In this document: positions 11,252 through 22,229 of the stretch, piece by piece
Position numbering within the stretch: position 1 is the first letter of the stretch
Layout of the letters: each line of letters begins with the position of its first letter
Assembly: GCA_930367205.1 (NCBI GenBank)
Contig: OV884014.1
Span: 72,829,104-72,893,103 of the forward strand
Length of the DNA: 64,000 nucleotides
Source: Acanthosoma haemorrhoidale
Taxonomy: Eukaryota; Arthropoda; Insecta; Hemiptera; Acanthosomatidae
Direction: 5' to 3'
The notes under the pieces: model-generated
Told to the model about the DNA's origin: nothing
What the model saw: only the letters and a program-made list of their open reading frames with translations
Database searches by the model: none
Position numbers and translations under genes: made by a program

Positions 11252-12887
11252 TGGGAACAAGGTTTTTGGATTCAACAATTGGAAGTAGACGTTTTAGTAG
11301 GAGTTTCTCAAATATTTTTGAGAGGATAGGGAGTAGGCTAATTGGACGGTAAGATAAGGCGTCATTGGGTGGTTTACCAGGTTTGGCGAATAGGACAATA
11401 ATGGAATGTTTCCAGAGGAGTGGAAAGTGCGTCGTTCGGATAATGCAATTATATATATAGGTTAGGAAGATTATGGCTTTAGGAGGAAGTTGTTTGAGAA
11501 TTTGAGGAGTAAGGAGATCATATCCAGGGGATTTTCGGTAAGGTAAGTTTTTCCGAAGGTATTTGACCTCAGAGGGATTAACGGCTTTTGGTGGAAGAGA
11601 GAGAGGAATAGGTGAAGTGAGAAATCTTCCACAGTTGTGATGTGAGTATGGCTTTGATGAGAAAGGTGAGGTGTGAAAGTATGGGTAAGATGCAGAGCAA
11701 ATTCCTCCGACCTATCCCCATCCGAAGCCGCCCAGGACCCATCATCACGACGGAGCGGATGTGAAACAGGTTGATACTTTAGGATTTTTTTTGGTTACAT
11801 TCCACAAGGAGTTATCCCTGGTAGACAGAGAGGAGAGGTAGGAATTGAAAGAATCGGAACGGAAGGATGCCAATCGCCGCTTTACCAATCGGCAGTACTG
11901 ATTGTACGAGCGGCGATCGGCAGGATGCCAGGATCTTTGCCACACTGTTCTGGAGCGGCGTTTGGATAGGATTAGATCTTTGAGATGCTGAGGTAAACGA
12001 TTATGATTATGGATTTTTGGGTGACGATGGGGTGACGATGCCTCCCAAGCCGACCTCTGGACCAGAGTAGTGAAAGAATGCACTGCATCGTCTAGGTCTT
12101 GGGATGTTTTCAGGGATAATTTGAGGTTTACGGACTCTGTAAGAAGCTGACGGAAGTGGTCCCAGTCAACTGGGCCCCTAATAAATGAAGGTGGAGGCAG
12201 TTTGTGAATAGGCCTTAGGGAAATGGTTAATAAGAAAGGACTATGATCAGAGGAGAGGTCATCGAGGCGCGTGAGTGAATAGTTTAGTGTTCCTAAACTA
12301 CTGTAAAAAAAGAAGTCAAGGATATCAGGATTTCGGTTGGGATCAGATGGCCAATAGGTGGCTGTGTCAGGAGTGATAGTGGAGCAATGTCTCCGTGTGA
12401 GTACAGACAGCAAAGCACGTCCTCGTGTATTTGTGGATCTTGACCCCCAGTGTTGGTGCTTCGCATTAAAGTCCCCACCCACAAGGAAACGATGTCCGAT
12501 GGAGTCTAGAAAGGAGATGAATTGGGAGTCAGAAGTGGATTTATAAGGAGGGCAGTACACTGATGCTAGTGTAAGGGGAAAAGTGAAGGTGGTGATGTAC
12601 ACTGCAGTGGATTGAAGGAAATCATGTGCTACCAGAGGAATTATGTGGTGGGATATGGAGTTATGGACAATGACAGCGGTACCTGCATGAGCTGTTCCAT
12701 CTGGGTGATCAGTTCAATAAGTCTGGTACTGTCGAACTGTAAATGGTCGTTTACTCGTAAGTCTTGTTTCAGTAATAAGAGCTACGTCGATGTTTTTGTC
12801 GTGGAGTAGTGCTGTCAGTTCGTTAGTGTGGGTGCGAACACCATTCGCATTCCAAAAGAGAATGGATAAGGAGTCGGAAGGATCTAC
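11252..12887 (-). pseudogene. LINE ORF2 fragment: endonuclease and start of RT (J2)
   Basis: It begins right after the ORF1 stop with VDPSDSLSILFWNANGV, the first strand of an AP-endonuclease fold. An internal stop (about 12710) interrupts the first third. The rest of the endonuclease is open from 12602 to 11745, with VYCPP, GGDFNAKHQHWGS (catalytic Asp/Asn region) and SDHSP (catalytic Asp-His). This copy stays in frame through the linker WHPADRRSYNQYCRLVKRRL, where J5 is frameshifted. Past 11745 further frameshifts occur. RT domains up to SYRPISLLPILSKIFEKLLLKRL can be read before the truncation at 11252. It has no catalytic RT box and is inactive. Confidence 0.85.
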
Positions 12888-13345
12888 TTATGGGTTTAGT
12901 TTAACGGGGATAAGGTAGGAGACAAGATTTGTAAGAAGGGAAATGAGAGGGGTAATTAGGGTTCTGAACTCTGTAAGGAATGATGTTAATAGGCTAGTGA
13001 GATCTGAAGAGCTTGGAGGTGAAGGAATATGTGAGATGTGTGGTTGAGGATGGGGTTGAGCTTGAGGGTTAACGGGATGAATGGAATGCTGGGAAAGGTG
13101 ATCTTGCGGACAGGGAGTGGGCGGTGCCTGTGACTGCTCTCTGTTGCGAACGGCATCAGCGAAAGAGACAGAAGGCCTCAAATTTCTGGCTGGGCCGCTT
13201 CTTGTTACTGGCTGTTCCTCTTCTGGCTGACGACGTTGTTCTGTCCTGGACTTCAGTGTTCTGTAGGCCTTGCAGCCCTTGTAGTTGGCCGGATGTCCTT
13301 GGTGGCAAAGCACGCATACCACAGGCGATTTTAGGGGCTTTTTGC
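12888..13345 (-). pseudogene. Gag-like ORF1 C-terminal part (J2)
   Basis: This is an open frame of about 153 codons, entering at the 5' truncation. It starts in the last CCHC zinc knuckle (CVLCHQGHPANYKGC, C-x2-C-x4-H-x5-C spacing), followed by a basic and proline-rich tail with SVSFADAVRNREQ. It ends with a hydrophobic FLTEFRTLITPLISLLTNL segment and NP-stop. In Jockey-clade elements ORF1 binds RNA and forms the ribonucleoprotein. The PRE_C2HC domain and the first knuckles are missing because the copy is truncated. The stop (TAA at 12888-12890) lies immediately before and in the same frame as ORF2. Confidence 0.8.
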
Positions 13346-13599
13346 ACATGTTTAAACTGTGGAGGCATAATATGGGCGAAGGGAGGGAGTTGTTTTTTAC
13401 TTTACAAATTACTTTACATTTTTAATAATTAGACAATACTACCATTTAAATATTTCATACTAGCACATATTACCATAATTCATTCATGAGTTTCTGATAA
13501 TGTTGATCAATATTCAAGAATTCACATACTTAAACGTTAGCAAAAAATTTACAATTACTGATATTTGTGCTAGGAGATACCACATATTTTGGAATATAT

Positions 13600-14785
13600 A
13601 ACAAGTTGAATGTTTTTGCTTGAGGCTACCCATAACAATATATTAGTAAATCATGAATAACAATGCTTTAGTCACGCTTCATTTTCGCTAATAGAGATTT
13701 TTATGAGAGCAAAATAATGATTAATCAGTGGGAACAATTTAAGTTCTGAATCAAACATTACCCGATTTAGGGGCTTCACGCTACTGTCTGTACTGATCTT
13801 ATTTGCAAGTACAGACAGTAAAAACTTACAGTAAGGCCTTGATTTCAATAACAATCCTATAGAGAGCGCCGAAACTATTAGCCGAGAATAGATCAAATGA
13901 CTTCGCTAACGTCATCACTTTAGTAATCAACGGAGGCAATTTCCATTTTAATTTCGGATAATTAAGCAACAAGATTAGACCTTTTCTAATTGCCCCGACT
14001 TCTAGATTAAAGGCATCTACAATTGACTAATAATTCCCCCCCTCCCTGAGAGGCTCAGGCTCCGACTGTAGGGCAAAGTCTTGGAAAATTACAGGGACCA
14101 GGGGTTCTTTCTCATTAGTAGGAAAAGAGGGCCTTTTGATAAATCAGTACTTAAACTATTCTCAATAATTAATATTAACAAAAGTAGTTTAAAGTATTAA
14201 ATTCACAACAAAAAATAAATAAAAAGAAGATAAAAACTGTCCTCTAGCTATAATCAAATAATTCAGGCCTGCGATGAAAAAGTTTTCTTCAAAGTTCAGT
14301 GATTTTTACTTTTTAAAGAAGGTGATTAAGTAAATAATAATAATCATAAATAAATTTACCACAGATCATAGATATATTATTGACAGTTATACCCTTATAA
14401 AAAGTTTCGAAAAACATTTTTGGTCAAGTCTTTCCCTTAAGTATACCTAGTTAGTTGTTGCTTATGAATAATTGTAAGGATCATTCAGATGCCAGAGGCC
14501 AGAGTCTTTCTAAACTAAAACATGAATACAATCAGTACATAAAACTAAAATATCCGCTTATTAATATGTAAGAAAACAGAGACAAAAAAAAAACTACAAT
14601 TAAAACAATAATGACTAGTGGCATTATATAGCAAGAAAATATATGACCATCATATGGCAAGAAAAGAACCGAAAGAAATGATATTCGCGTCTTTAAAGCC
14701 TTTCCCTGACAAAAAAAAAAAAAAAAAAAGCCTAGTGGCCCTTAGAAATAAATTGTATATCTTTATGTATCTTCTTCATAGTTGA
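13600..14785. other. Non-coding sequence
   Basis: No gene recognised. It contains a poly(A) run at 14711-14729 and a pyrimidine-rich block near 14030-14120. Confidence 0.5.
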
Positions 14786-14790
14786 TACAT

Positions 14791-15260
14791 TTTTTTTTTT
14801 CCATATCCCCTTGTTACAAATTTATGTATGTACAAAATATAGATTCTACAAACGAATCTATTTACAATTCCTTCATTGTATTTCCTGTAGCTTGGTTACA
14901 TTTTATATACAAATTCTAGTATGTAAAATAGTGATCTGCATTGTAAAAACTATAATGATGCTCATTATACATTAATGGAATAAATTTATTAGAAGTGATG
15001 GGGGTTAACTCATTAATCATAAACTTAAAAATAACTTGCATCTAACAATAAAAAGTAAATCTTAACCTAATTTTCCCTGACAGCTTGTTGCCATCGATAG
15101 GGGAGGGTGGTGGGGGGTCATAGTGTTAAACACTGTGTTTGTGAGGTGCTGCAACGAGTCAAAATATAAGTGTCTCCGGTGGATGAACTCACCCACCGAT
15201 GGCACACCAAGCAACGGATCTAAGTATGTGGGACCACTTTTCTTATTATTCACATCAATT
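14791..15260 (-). mobile_element. LINE 3'-terminal fragment B
   Basis: On the minus strand a coding tail (YLDPLLGVPSVGEFIHRRH, then LQHLTNTVFNTM, 15070-15235) is followed by an AT-rich 3' UTR. That ends in AACAAGGGGATATGG plus a poly(A) run (poly(T) on plus at 14791-14801). The NTVFNTM region and the following CTATCGATGGCA match 28855-28925 in the element at 28564-29400, so the two belong together. The coding part is the C-terminus of a LINE ORF2, and the catalytic region is missing. Confidence 0.6.
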
Positions 15261-15290
15261 GATTGATTGATACATTATTATTATTTATTG

Positions 15291-15430
15291 TTTTCTTCAA
15301 AGCCCCTTTATTTATCAACATTACTTACAAATAGATTCACAAAATTCAATGTACAAGATTTACAAATTTCTCCTCTTGCTGCATACGCAGATGCATTCGA
15401 AGGAGGGTAGAATTACAATAACACTATTTT
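15291..15430 (-). mobile_element. LINE 3'-end fragment A
   Basis: This short minus-strand piece contains the block CTCCTTCGAATGCATCTGCG and GCAGCAAGAGGAG, also found at 28660-28705. It ends in AATAAAGGGGCTTTGAAGAAAAC, which resembles the 3' ends at 28567 and 33906. It lies directly upstream, in minus-strand terms, of fragment B. It is non-coding. Confidence 0.6.
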
Positions 15431-15463
15431 TAAAGTTTAAAGATTTTTTGTTTTTTTGTTGTT

Positions 15464-16735
15464 TTTTTTCATAGCTCTCAAACTTATAAAAATAGGATGT
15501 GGAAAATTATTTTGGATTGATGGGTGCCTTTCACTAAGGGTAGTCCCATTTGAAGGATGTATGAGAAGGATATGGTGTGTGGGATGCCTAAAGGAGGTGG
15601 GTGGGCTCGGGAAGGTAGTGAGAGTCTACCTATGGTGGAGCCTAGGGGTACTAGGCATTGGTTTGTAGTCGGCCAGGTCATACCTGGCCCCGCCCCTAAA
15701 GGGGGCTGCACTGTGTCGGCCTATCGGCCGGGAGATCGACCCGCTCTGAGCAGGTAGTGCTTCAGTTGAGTCGGCCGGGAGATCGACCTCGATCTCAGAA
15801 TCAAAAAATGTGATGTGTCGTCTCTTGATAAAATCTTGGATGGTGTGCACTTCAAATTTTTCGTGGATCTCGTCTGCCTTCATTCGGTCGAACGGGGTAT
15901 GTTTGAGGGAGGTGCGGAGAACTCTGTTCTGGAATTGCTGCAGCGCTTTTAGAGTGTTAGGAGTTAGATACTTGAATAGTGGGGTCCCTTACATCAAAGC
16001 AGGTATTATTTCTAACACTCTTTAACTTCTTGCCGAGATGTGTCGTGAACGACAAGTGTCTACCGAGGGTAATCCCAAGGTAGCATAGCTTGTTGCTCAC
16101 GGAGCACTCTTTGCCGTCTAAGGCGAAGGATTTAGGTATCTTTTTTCTTCCAGATTTATAACTAAATATAATTCCTTGCGTCTTGGCCGGGTTGACTTTG
16201 ATATTGACGGCGTCGAGTTTCTCAGCAATGTGTTTGTAAGGCGCTCTCAGCAAATTTCAGGGCTCTGGTGGGATTGATGCTAGTGCTGAAGACACCTATG
16301 TCGTCTGCATACGCCAATACCTCGCAGTTGGGGTACGAGGCTCCTACGATGTGGGCGGTTTAGATGTTGAACAGCAGGGGGCCTAGCACCGATTCTTGGG
16401 GGACACCGGCAGTGTATTTTCTTCGGGTCGTAGACGTGGGCCTATCCGAACCGAAAAAGTTCTGCCTGTGAGGTATGAAGTCATCAGGTTCTGCAGCTGA
16501 TCCAAGAATTCGTATTCCCTCAGACGTTGCAGTAGGGTGTGGTGGTCCACAGAGGCGAAAGCTTTCGAACAGTCCAGTGAGATCATAGCGGTAGCTCTGT
16601 TGCTCCGGACGTTCGATGCGACGTGGTGTTGCAGTCTCACCAAGTTGTTGTCCGCACTTAAGCCTGTGCTGAAACCAGTCTGCTCTGGTGGGATGACTTC
16701 TTGCATCTCGCAGTGCTTGGAGAGAAGTTAAAAGT
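15464..16735 (-). mobile_element. LINE of the second family, 5'-truncated
   Basis: This minus-strand element carries RT and C-terminal coding sequence (15626-16735) and a 3' UTR of about 160 bp, ending in TTATAAGTTTGAGAGCTATG and an A-rich tail. The 3' UTR is shared with the 11071-11198 fragment. It is the third same-orientation LINE end within 1.9 kb (with 14791-15260 and 15291-15430). Clear target duplications were not found; the flanks show only an imperfect AGTTTAAAG/AGTTAAAAG pair. Confidence 0.75.
15626..16735 (-). pseudogene. Reverse transcriptase fragment (second LINE family)
   Basis: In order on the minus strand: PPEQTGFSTGLSADNNLVRL, AMISLDCSKAFASVDHHTLL (motif A; Asp and AFxSVDH), TAGVPQESVLGPLLFNI (motif B, with E for the usual G in QGS), EVLAYADDIGVFST (motif C, catalytic YADD intact near 16300), VNPAKTQGIIFS (motif D) and YLGITLGRHLSF (motif E). 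These are followed by LFKYLTPNTLKALQQFQNRVLR and a C-terminal stretch ending at 15626. The frame changes near 16400, 16330, 16250 and 15990, and a piece between motif E and the QNRVLR block seems deleted. The endonuclease and ORF1 are lost by 5' truncation. It is inactive. The frame order fits a Jockey or related clade, but a phylogeny would be needed to decide. Confidence 0.8.
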
Positions 16736-16739
16736 ATAC

Positions 16740-19700
16740 ACAACGTTTATTAAATAATTGTTTCTACAATTAAATTGTCGAGAAACCATTGAATCGTGAT
16801 AGAAGTTTGGAGATGGTAATCATCAAAACTGGACGCCTCAGTAAAACTAGTACGATCTAATTGAAACCGTATGATATATGTTATGAAAATCATGAATGAA
16901 TCCATAATAACTCTTATAAGGAAATTAAAAACGGACAATTGAACTGAGCAGATATGTTGAAAAGGTTCAAGATCTAGGATTGTAACATGAGCCTACAGAT
17001 CGTTTTTGTATTCACATCTTGAAGTGGAAAATTTTCGCGAAGAAATATAGAACGTTAATATGACAGTGGGACGTTGAAAATAGATGATCTCGTGCAAGTT
17101 CATGACAGAAAATGAGGAAAAAGAAGTGCTGAGGAAAAGGGTAAGCGTTTTCGTTATGCCATCATTGAACGTGCCATTTTTCATTTAAATGCTGAATTGA
17201 AGATTATCTTATAAATCTATTTAATGATAAAATTAAAATTAGGATTGTTTTCGGGGAAAAATAATTGTTTCAAAGTGAATAATTTATTTATTTTAATGAC
17301 ATGAATGGATGAAATGACATCATATTACAGTCAGGCATTAAAATAAAAACAAATCTAAAACTATTTTTCTAATGATGTTTTTTGTACAGTACTCGGTAAT
17401 GTTCCTGCCAAAAGAAACCGGTAAACAAGAATGATTAGAAATCTAACATTTGTGTGACGATGTTTCAAAAAGATTTCTTTATTACAATATTTTTATTAAT
17501 TTTATTCAACATCATAGGCAGTTCTTAAAGACTATAGCCGAATAAAAATAACTCATATTGTTCGCTCTATGTCAACTTGAAGCTAATATTTAGAGGACTA
17601 AGCCACAGAGGTTAAAAGCATTATATCATTGGTTATGGGGGTGCTAAATATACATCAAGAAAAAAAGAAGAACCCTTTCTTTGATAGTGCTCGAGGACGC
17701 ACAGGTCCTTAGCATAGGGATGAATTGCACCTTTGATCGATGGCAAGGACATCAAATGTTTTCAAAACACGTTTGAAGTTTCCCACATCTTACCCAACCA
17801 TCATTCAATAAATATTCTGTGACTGATAAATTTAAAATTGTATAAACGTATTGATGTTGAAGTAACCATTTTTGTTATTTTATTAGTATTATTATTAAGT
17901 ACCCAAAAAAATTATTCATCTATTCAATGTGCTCGATGTTTTATTAGACAACATAGCCTAACTTAAAAGTTACTTTTTTTTTCTCATAAAACCAATAATG
18001 GTTAATATTAAAATTTGTACTAAGCCGAAAAAAATGAAAATTATTATTAACTGTTATTGTTAATTACTAATAATAAGAGTAGCTTGAAACACTTGATTCA
18101 CAAAAAAATAAAAATCTGTGGCTAATTACCCTCTAATTTATTATCATTTCAGTTATGAATAAATATTATTTAACTGCATGGCAATTAAATCAAACTCGTT
18201 TAACAAGGATGATAGAAAAGATGCTACTTATGTATGAGGAAAGTTATCAAAACCACAAAATTACTAAAAAATACATTTGTTAATTGTTTATGATTGAAAA
18301 AACTCAATAAAGAGTGTATAACGAACTTGACCCGTCCTGTACAGCAGTCAAGGTAATGTGGTGGAAAACTAACATAATTTTTAGGATATTAAAAATTATT
18401 TTTGGTGATTTATAGAAATATCGCTAAATACAAAGATTGCAAACAGTTAAATTTTCGGTATGCATTCATGCAATTAATGCAAGGTGTAATCATTAATTTT
18501 TTATTTACTATCTATTTGAATCCACTGAAATTATTAAAAATGCATTCAATGGCATATTGACAGCCTGTAGGATTAGTTAACGTACACAAGAACGTTACAT
18601 ACACTAGTTAACGGTGCTTAAATGTTTAAATAGTTAAATAAACAATGATCCTTTAATATTTGTACCATAAGAGGAGGTATATTGGTTAACTGTAATCAAC
18701 TGACTGTCCGTTTACGTGAATAATACTATATCAAGAATTGTTTTAAAGACCTTTAACTTCTTAGAAGCTATTTTAAGATTTTAAGTGTTAATAAATTTGC
18801 GTATAATTTAAAGACAGTAATGCAAAAAAAAAATACTCAAAAAAATTAATACTGACAACAAACAATAGCAATCAGATATTTTATGTTTATCAATAGTTTA
18901 ATGGTATGGATTTAGTTATTTTAAATGTTTTTCCAAAAGGTCATTTTTTTGTGACCGAAGCGGTAGAACAATTAAAATAAAGTATTTTTGGTCTCAATTA
19001 CTCAGTATCTTTTTCATAATCGTTTAATAAGTCTTTAAGAAACTCATGTTGAGTCCTGGGAATATCTTTCGATGTCGTTACTTCAGAATCTAAATCCATT
19101 GTTTCGTTTATAAGTAGTGAAAAAAAATCAGTTTAGTTCATAACCAATGCAAATTTTATTTTAAAAGAAGTTCACAAATATAAACCCTGCCAGCTAGACT
19201 CAGATGCCCCTAAATAGCCAAAAAAAAAACAAAAAAAAACCTTTTCGGGTTGGTGTTTTTCCATGAATAGGAAAATGTAAATATTGGTTGATTGTACTCA
19301 TGTACCTAAATTAGGCTGTTTGCATATTTTTACATCTTCCAGTCAAACCATTGGTTCTATAAAACCCACCACCTGACATAGGGCTAGAGTCCCTTATTTT
19401 AATACGATGTAGTTACTGGTATTTAACCCGAAATAAACCGTCAACCGACCATAAAATTACAAACTGCTGAGAAATAATTTCATTTTTTCTTTTCTTGATA
19501 GATTCTTTTCTAGATGAATTCATCTATGGTAAAAACCTTTGAAAGTATCTATCTTAAAGCAAATTTCATTGATATCAAAACTATTTTTCTGTTGCTCGGA
19601 GATCGGGCATGGCAGGTTTTCCTCCAAATAAAATTTGATTTTCAACCAACTCACGTCCTTGCACTAATTCAGGTACGCATCAGTGTGCTTCTAGGGGTGC

Positions 19701-20980
19701 TTAATAATCAATGATCAATGATCAATGCTCAATAATGCTTGAATTCTGTGATGTTAATGACCTGACGGTTTTACGCTAAAACAAGCCCTAAGCCAACAAC
19801 GAAGTTTCTAGTCGCCATTGTTATAGTCTCAAGAGATTGTTATACTTAGTGTTCTTACTTCTCTTTTACGTCCTTTGTTTCGTTGATATGCAGTAATAAA
19901 AAAAATTAATTAAATGTGAAAATATTTTAGTCGGTAAGAAGTACAGTCGGGTTCGGTAATCATTCTGTGTTTAGTCGAACCATCGGCTATCACTGGCAGA
20001 TATGCACTAATCAGAACGGACAGCCACCAATACGTACGTCAGTGTCGGAACCAGTCAATGGTTGGCCCTGCTAGCAGATAAGGCTCATTATCAAGTGCAG
20101 TGAGTCAGATGTTGTGTGGTCATTGGTGGCTGGATATATTTGCATGGGTATATTCTCCATACAGGTAACTAAACATTCAAAGCGGTTTCATGACCGGCTA
20201 AATGGTTTTCGTGAGCAGGGTGTTTCGTTTGGCAGCAACAACTGAAATAACTCTTTAAAATATCAGAATCCTCTACATGGATTAGCTATACAAAAAAAAC
20301 AGAGGCAGTATAGTTTATTTGTCATCTACAATAGCATTATCTGTCCCTATACGCAATATAATATCCTTCCTTTGGCGCCGTTTCGTTTTATCTTGACTTT
20401 ATATTTTTAATAGGCTTTATATTTTTATCTTGAGTCTTTTAATAGTGGCATAAAGATGCCATGATATTTTTATTGCCATGCTGGAGTTTTTTTTCACAAG
20501 TCAGGAGGGAGAGCTCTCTGTTCATTCAGTAAGGGGGCTTTTCGGTCTGTAGCGGTCTTAAAAAAAGTTTTTATTTAAACACAATTACGGTAAGTGGATC
20601 ATTCCTCACCAAATCAAATAATGAAAAAATGATTTTGGACCCAAGGTTTTTCAAAATGAGGGAAATGCATAAATGTAGTCAATAATACTAAGTTTTACTT
20701 TTTGTTCGGTTTTGGTGAAACCTTTCTATACAATCTAAAACTTGCGCCATTCTCTTCACAAGTGATTCAATTTGATATATTACTCATATTTACTAGATTA
20801 ATTTTAAAATTTGTCAAAAAAAATTTTCAACTCAAAAGAAGAAATTTCCAATTTTTTAGAAAAAATAAATGTTTAATTATTACTCATTTTTTTCAGAATA
20901 GAACCCATAGTAGTACCATAATGAATTCAGTCTCTACATTTTAATAACAATGCAACATCTTTCCTTTGTGTTTTTTTTTT
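16740..20980. other. Long AT-rich stretch without recognisable genes
   Basis: About 4.2 kb with only short frames (62-66 codons) and homopolymer runs. Near 20000-20110 composition is closer to balanced, but I see no motif there. Confidence 0.5.
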
Positions 20981-20994
20981 TAAATAACTTTTTG

Positions 20995-21628
20995 CTGGAC
21001 ATACGGAATAGAGCTATGGGGGACAGCAATAAAGTCGAACATCAAGCGCATCCAATCCTTTCAATCAAAAGTCCTAAGAACAATAGTAAATGCCCCTTAT
21101 TACGTCAGCAACAAAACCCTTCACAATGATCTGAATATACCCTATATGCTTGAACTCATCCCTTCCAAGTTCATAAAATTCCATAGTAACCTATCCAACC
21201 ACCCTAATTCCCTAGCACAGTCATTGCACTGCACCACTCACCCCTATAATCCTCTTCGGAGATTAAAACGGCAGTGGCCTCGTGACCTGCTATAACTAAG
21301 TGAAAGTGGGAGTTCTGGCAATGGCCAGTTTCTCTAATCATGTCCTGAGCGTATGTGGCTTTCGCGCTCTTGGTCAGCCTCCGCTGGCTCTTATTCAGTG
21401 ACGCGGCTGGCGTAGGAGCGTGGGGAACTCCCCAAGACTCCGCTTCCTCCTTCGCATGTGAGGGAGGTGACAACCTTGTGGACTTGGGGGGTCTCTGGGC
21501 TGTTTGTAAATATTGTATGAATGAGCGAGTGAATGATGAATTGTAAATATGGTATGAATGATAACAATTACTCATTGCCTAATAAAAGGCAGATTGTAAT
21601 TTTATCTTAATAAAATTGATTGAAACCG
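20995..21628 (+). mobile_element. Jockey-type LINE family J, 3' copy J1
   Basis: This 634-bp plus-strand piece starts in the last part of ORF2 (ACGGAATAGAGCTATGGGG, C-terminal about 100 codons with an early frameshift). It passes the ORF2 stop after RLKRQWPRDLL (about 21295) and includes the whole 3' UTR with the TGCCT-AATAAA-AGGCA hairpin at 21576-21591. It ends AATAAAATTGATTGAAACCG, without poly(A). TAAATAACTTTTTG is duplicated exactly at 20981-20994 and 21629-21642, a 14-bp TSD. The frame that runs antisense through it is incidental. Confidence 0.92.
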
Positions 21629-22229
21629 TAAATAACTTTTTGGAAATTTTGAAACGTTTTAAGATTGATCTGGTAAAGTAACATAACAAATTATCATTGA
21701 TTTCTTAGACTTCAAGTTTCAGACCATTGGTTGATTTAACATAAAATTCACCAAGATAGATATGAAAAAAAAAAATCGGAATTGGCAAAATTAAGGGAAA
21801 AAGTAAGGCTGGGCACTATTCCCTTAAGATTTATCAAGTCCCGGCTCAGAAACTTTTAAGATTTAAAGTTGTAATTGTTCCCCTAGATCAAGAACAAATT
21901 GAAAATAGTTTCTTCGCAAATCGTGTCCACCATTCACCTCCAACTCACCCCTCCCAGTATGCTCCCCCATTTCACCTTGACAAACTACTTTTACAAACTT
22001 GGAACCACCCCACAAGGCATAAAAGACAAGTGCTCAATACTCATTTACTGTATATACCGACTACTCAGCATTAAACTTAACCTATTAGTAAATAATAAAA
22101 TGTAGTGTCTGCTCTACTTTTTTAGATCAGAAATTGTTTAATGTGCAGAGCTACATGAAATGTGCAGATCAAACTCCATTTTGTGCACTTCTAAATCTGA
22201 TATACAAGGATTGGTTCCTATATATTGGA

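Larger units (their letters stand above)
11252..13345 (-). mobile_element. Jockey-type LINE, family J copy J2, truncated at both ends
   Basis: This minus-strand copy runs from within ORF1 (zinc-knuckle region) to RT domains 0-2, where it stops at a point equivalent to about 53775 in J5. ACATGTTTAAACTGTG is duplicated exactly at 11236-11251 and 13346-13361, a 16-bp TSD, and the empty site is visible in repeat D copy 1 near 9356. So the piece integrated as such without its 3' UTR, which is atypical for target-primed reverse transcription. It has several frameshifts and stops and is inactive. Confidence 0.9.
10860..13590. repeat. Dispersed repeat D, copy 2, carrying two LINE insertions
   Basis: This is a direct repeat of 9180-9614, interrupted by LINE pieces at 11071-11198 and 11252-13345, and by about 50 extra bases near 11000-11055 that are absent from copy 1. 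The flanks of both LINE insertions are exact duplications of the target, so the insertions postdate the duplication of D. Confidence 0.8.

Noticed and set aside
12358..12809. Plus-strand frames over the J2 endonuclease
   Set aside because: They are shadows of the minus-strand endonuclease; the equivalent frame occurs over J5 at 54868-55125.
16360..16743. 127-codon minus-strand frame as one protein
   Set aside because: Only its end (AGVPQESVLGPLLFNI) is RT; the upstream part is out of frame with the real RT read at 16383-16706.
21204..21575. 123-codon minus-strand frame
   Set aside because: Antisense of the J1 3' end; the same artefact as above.
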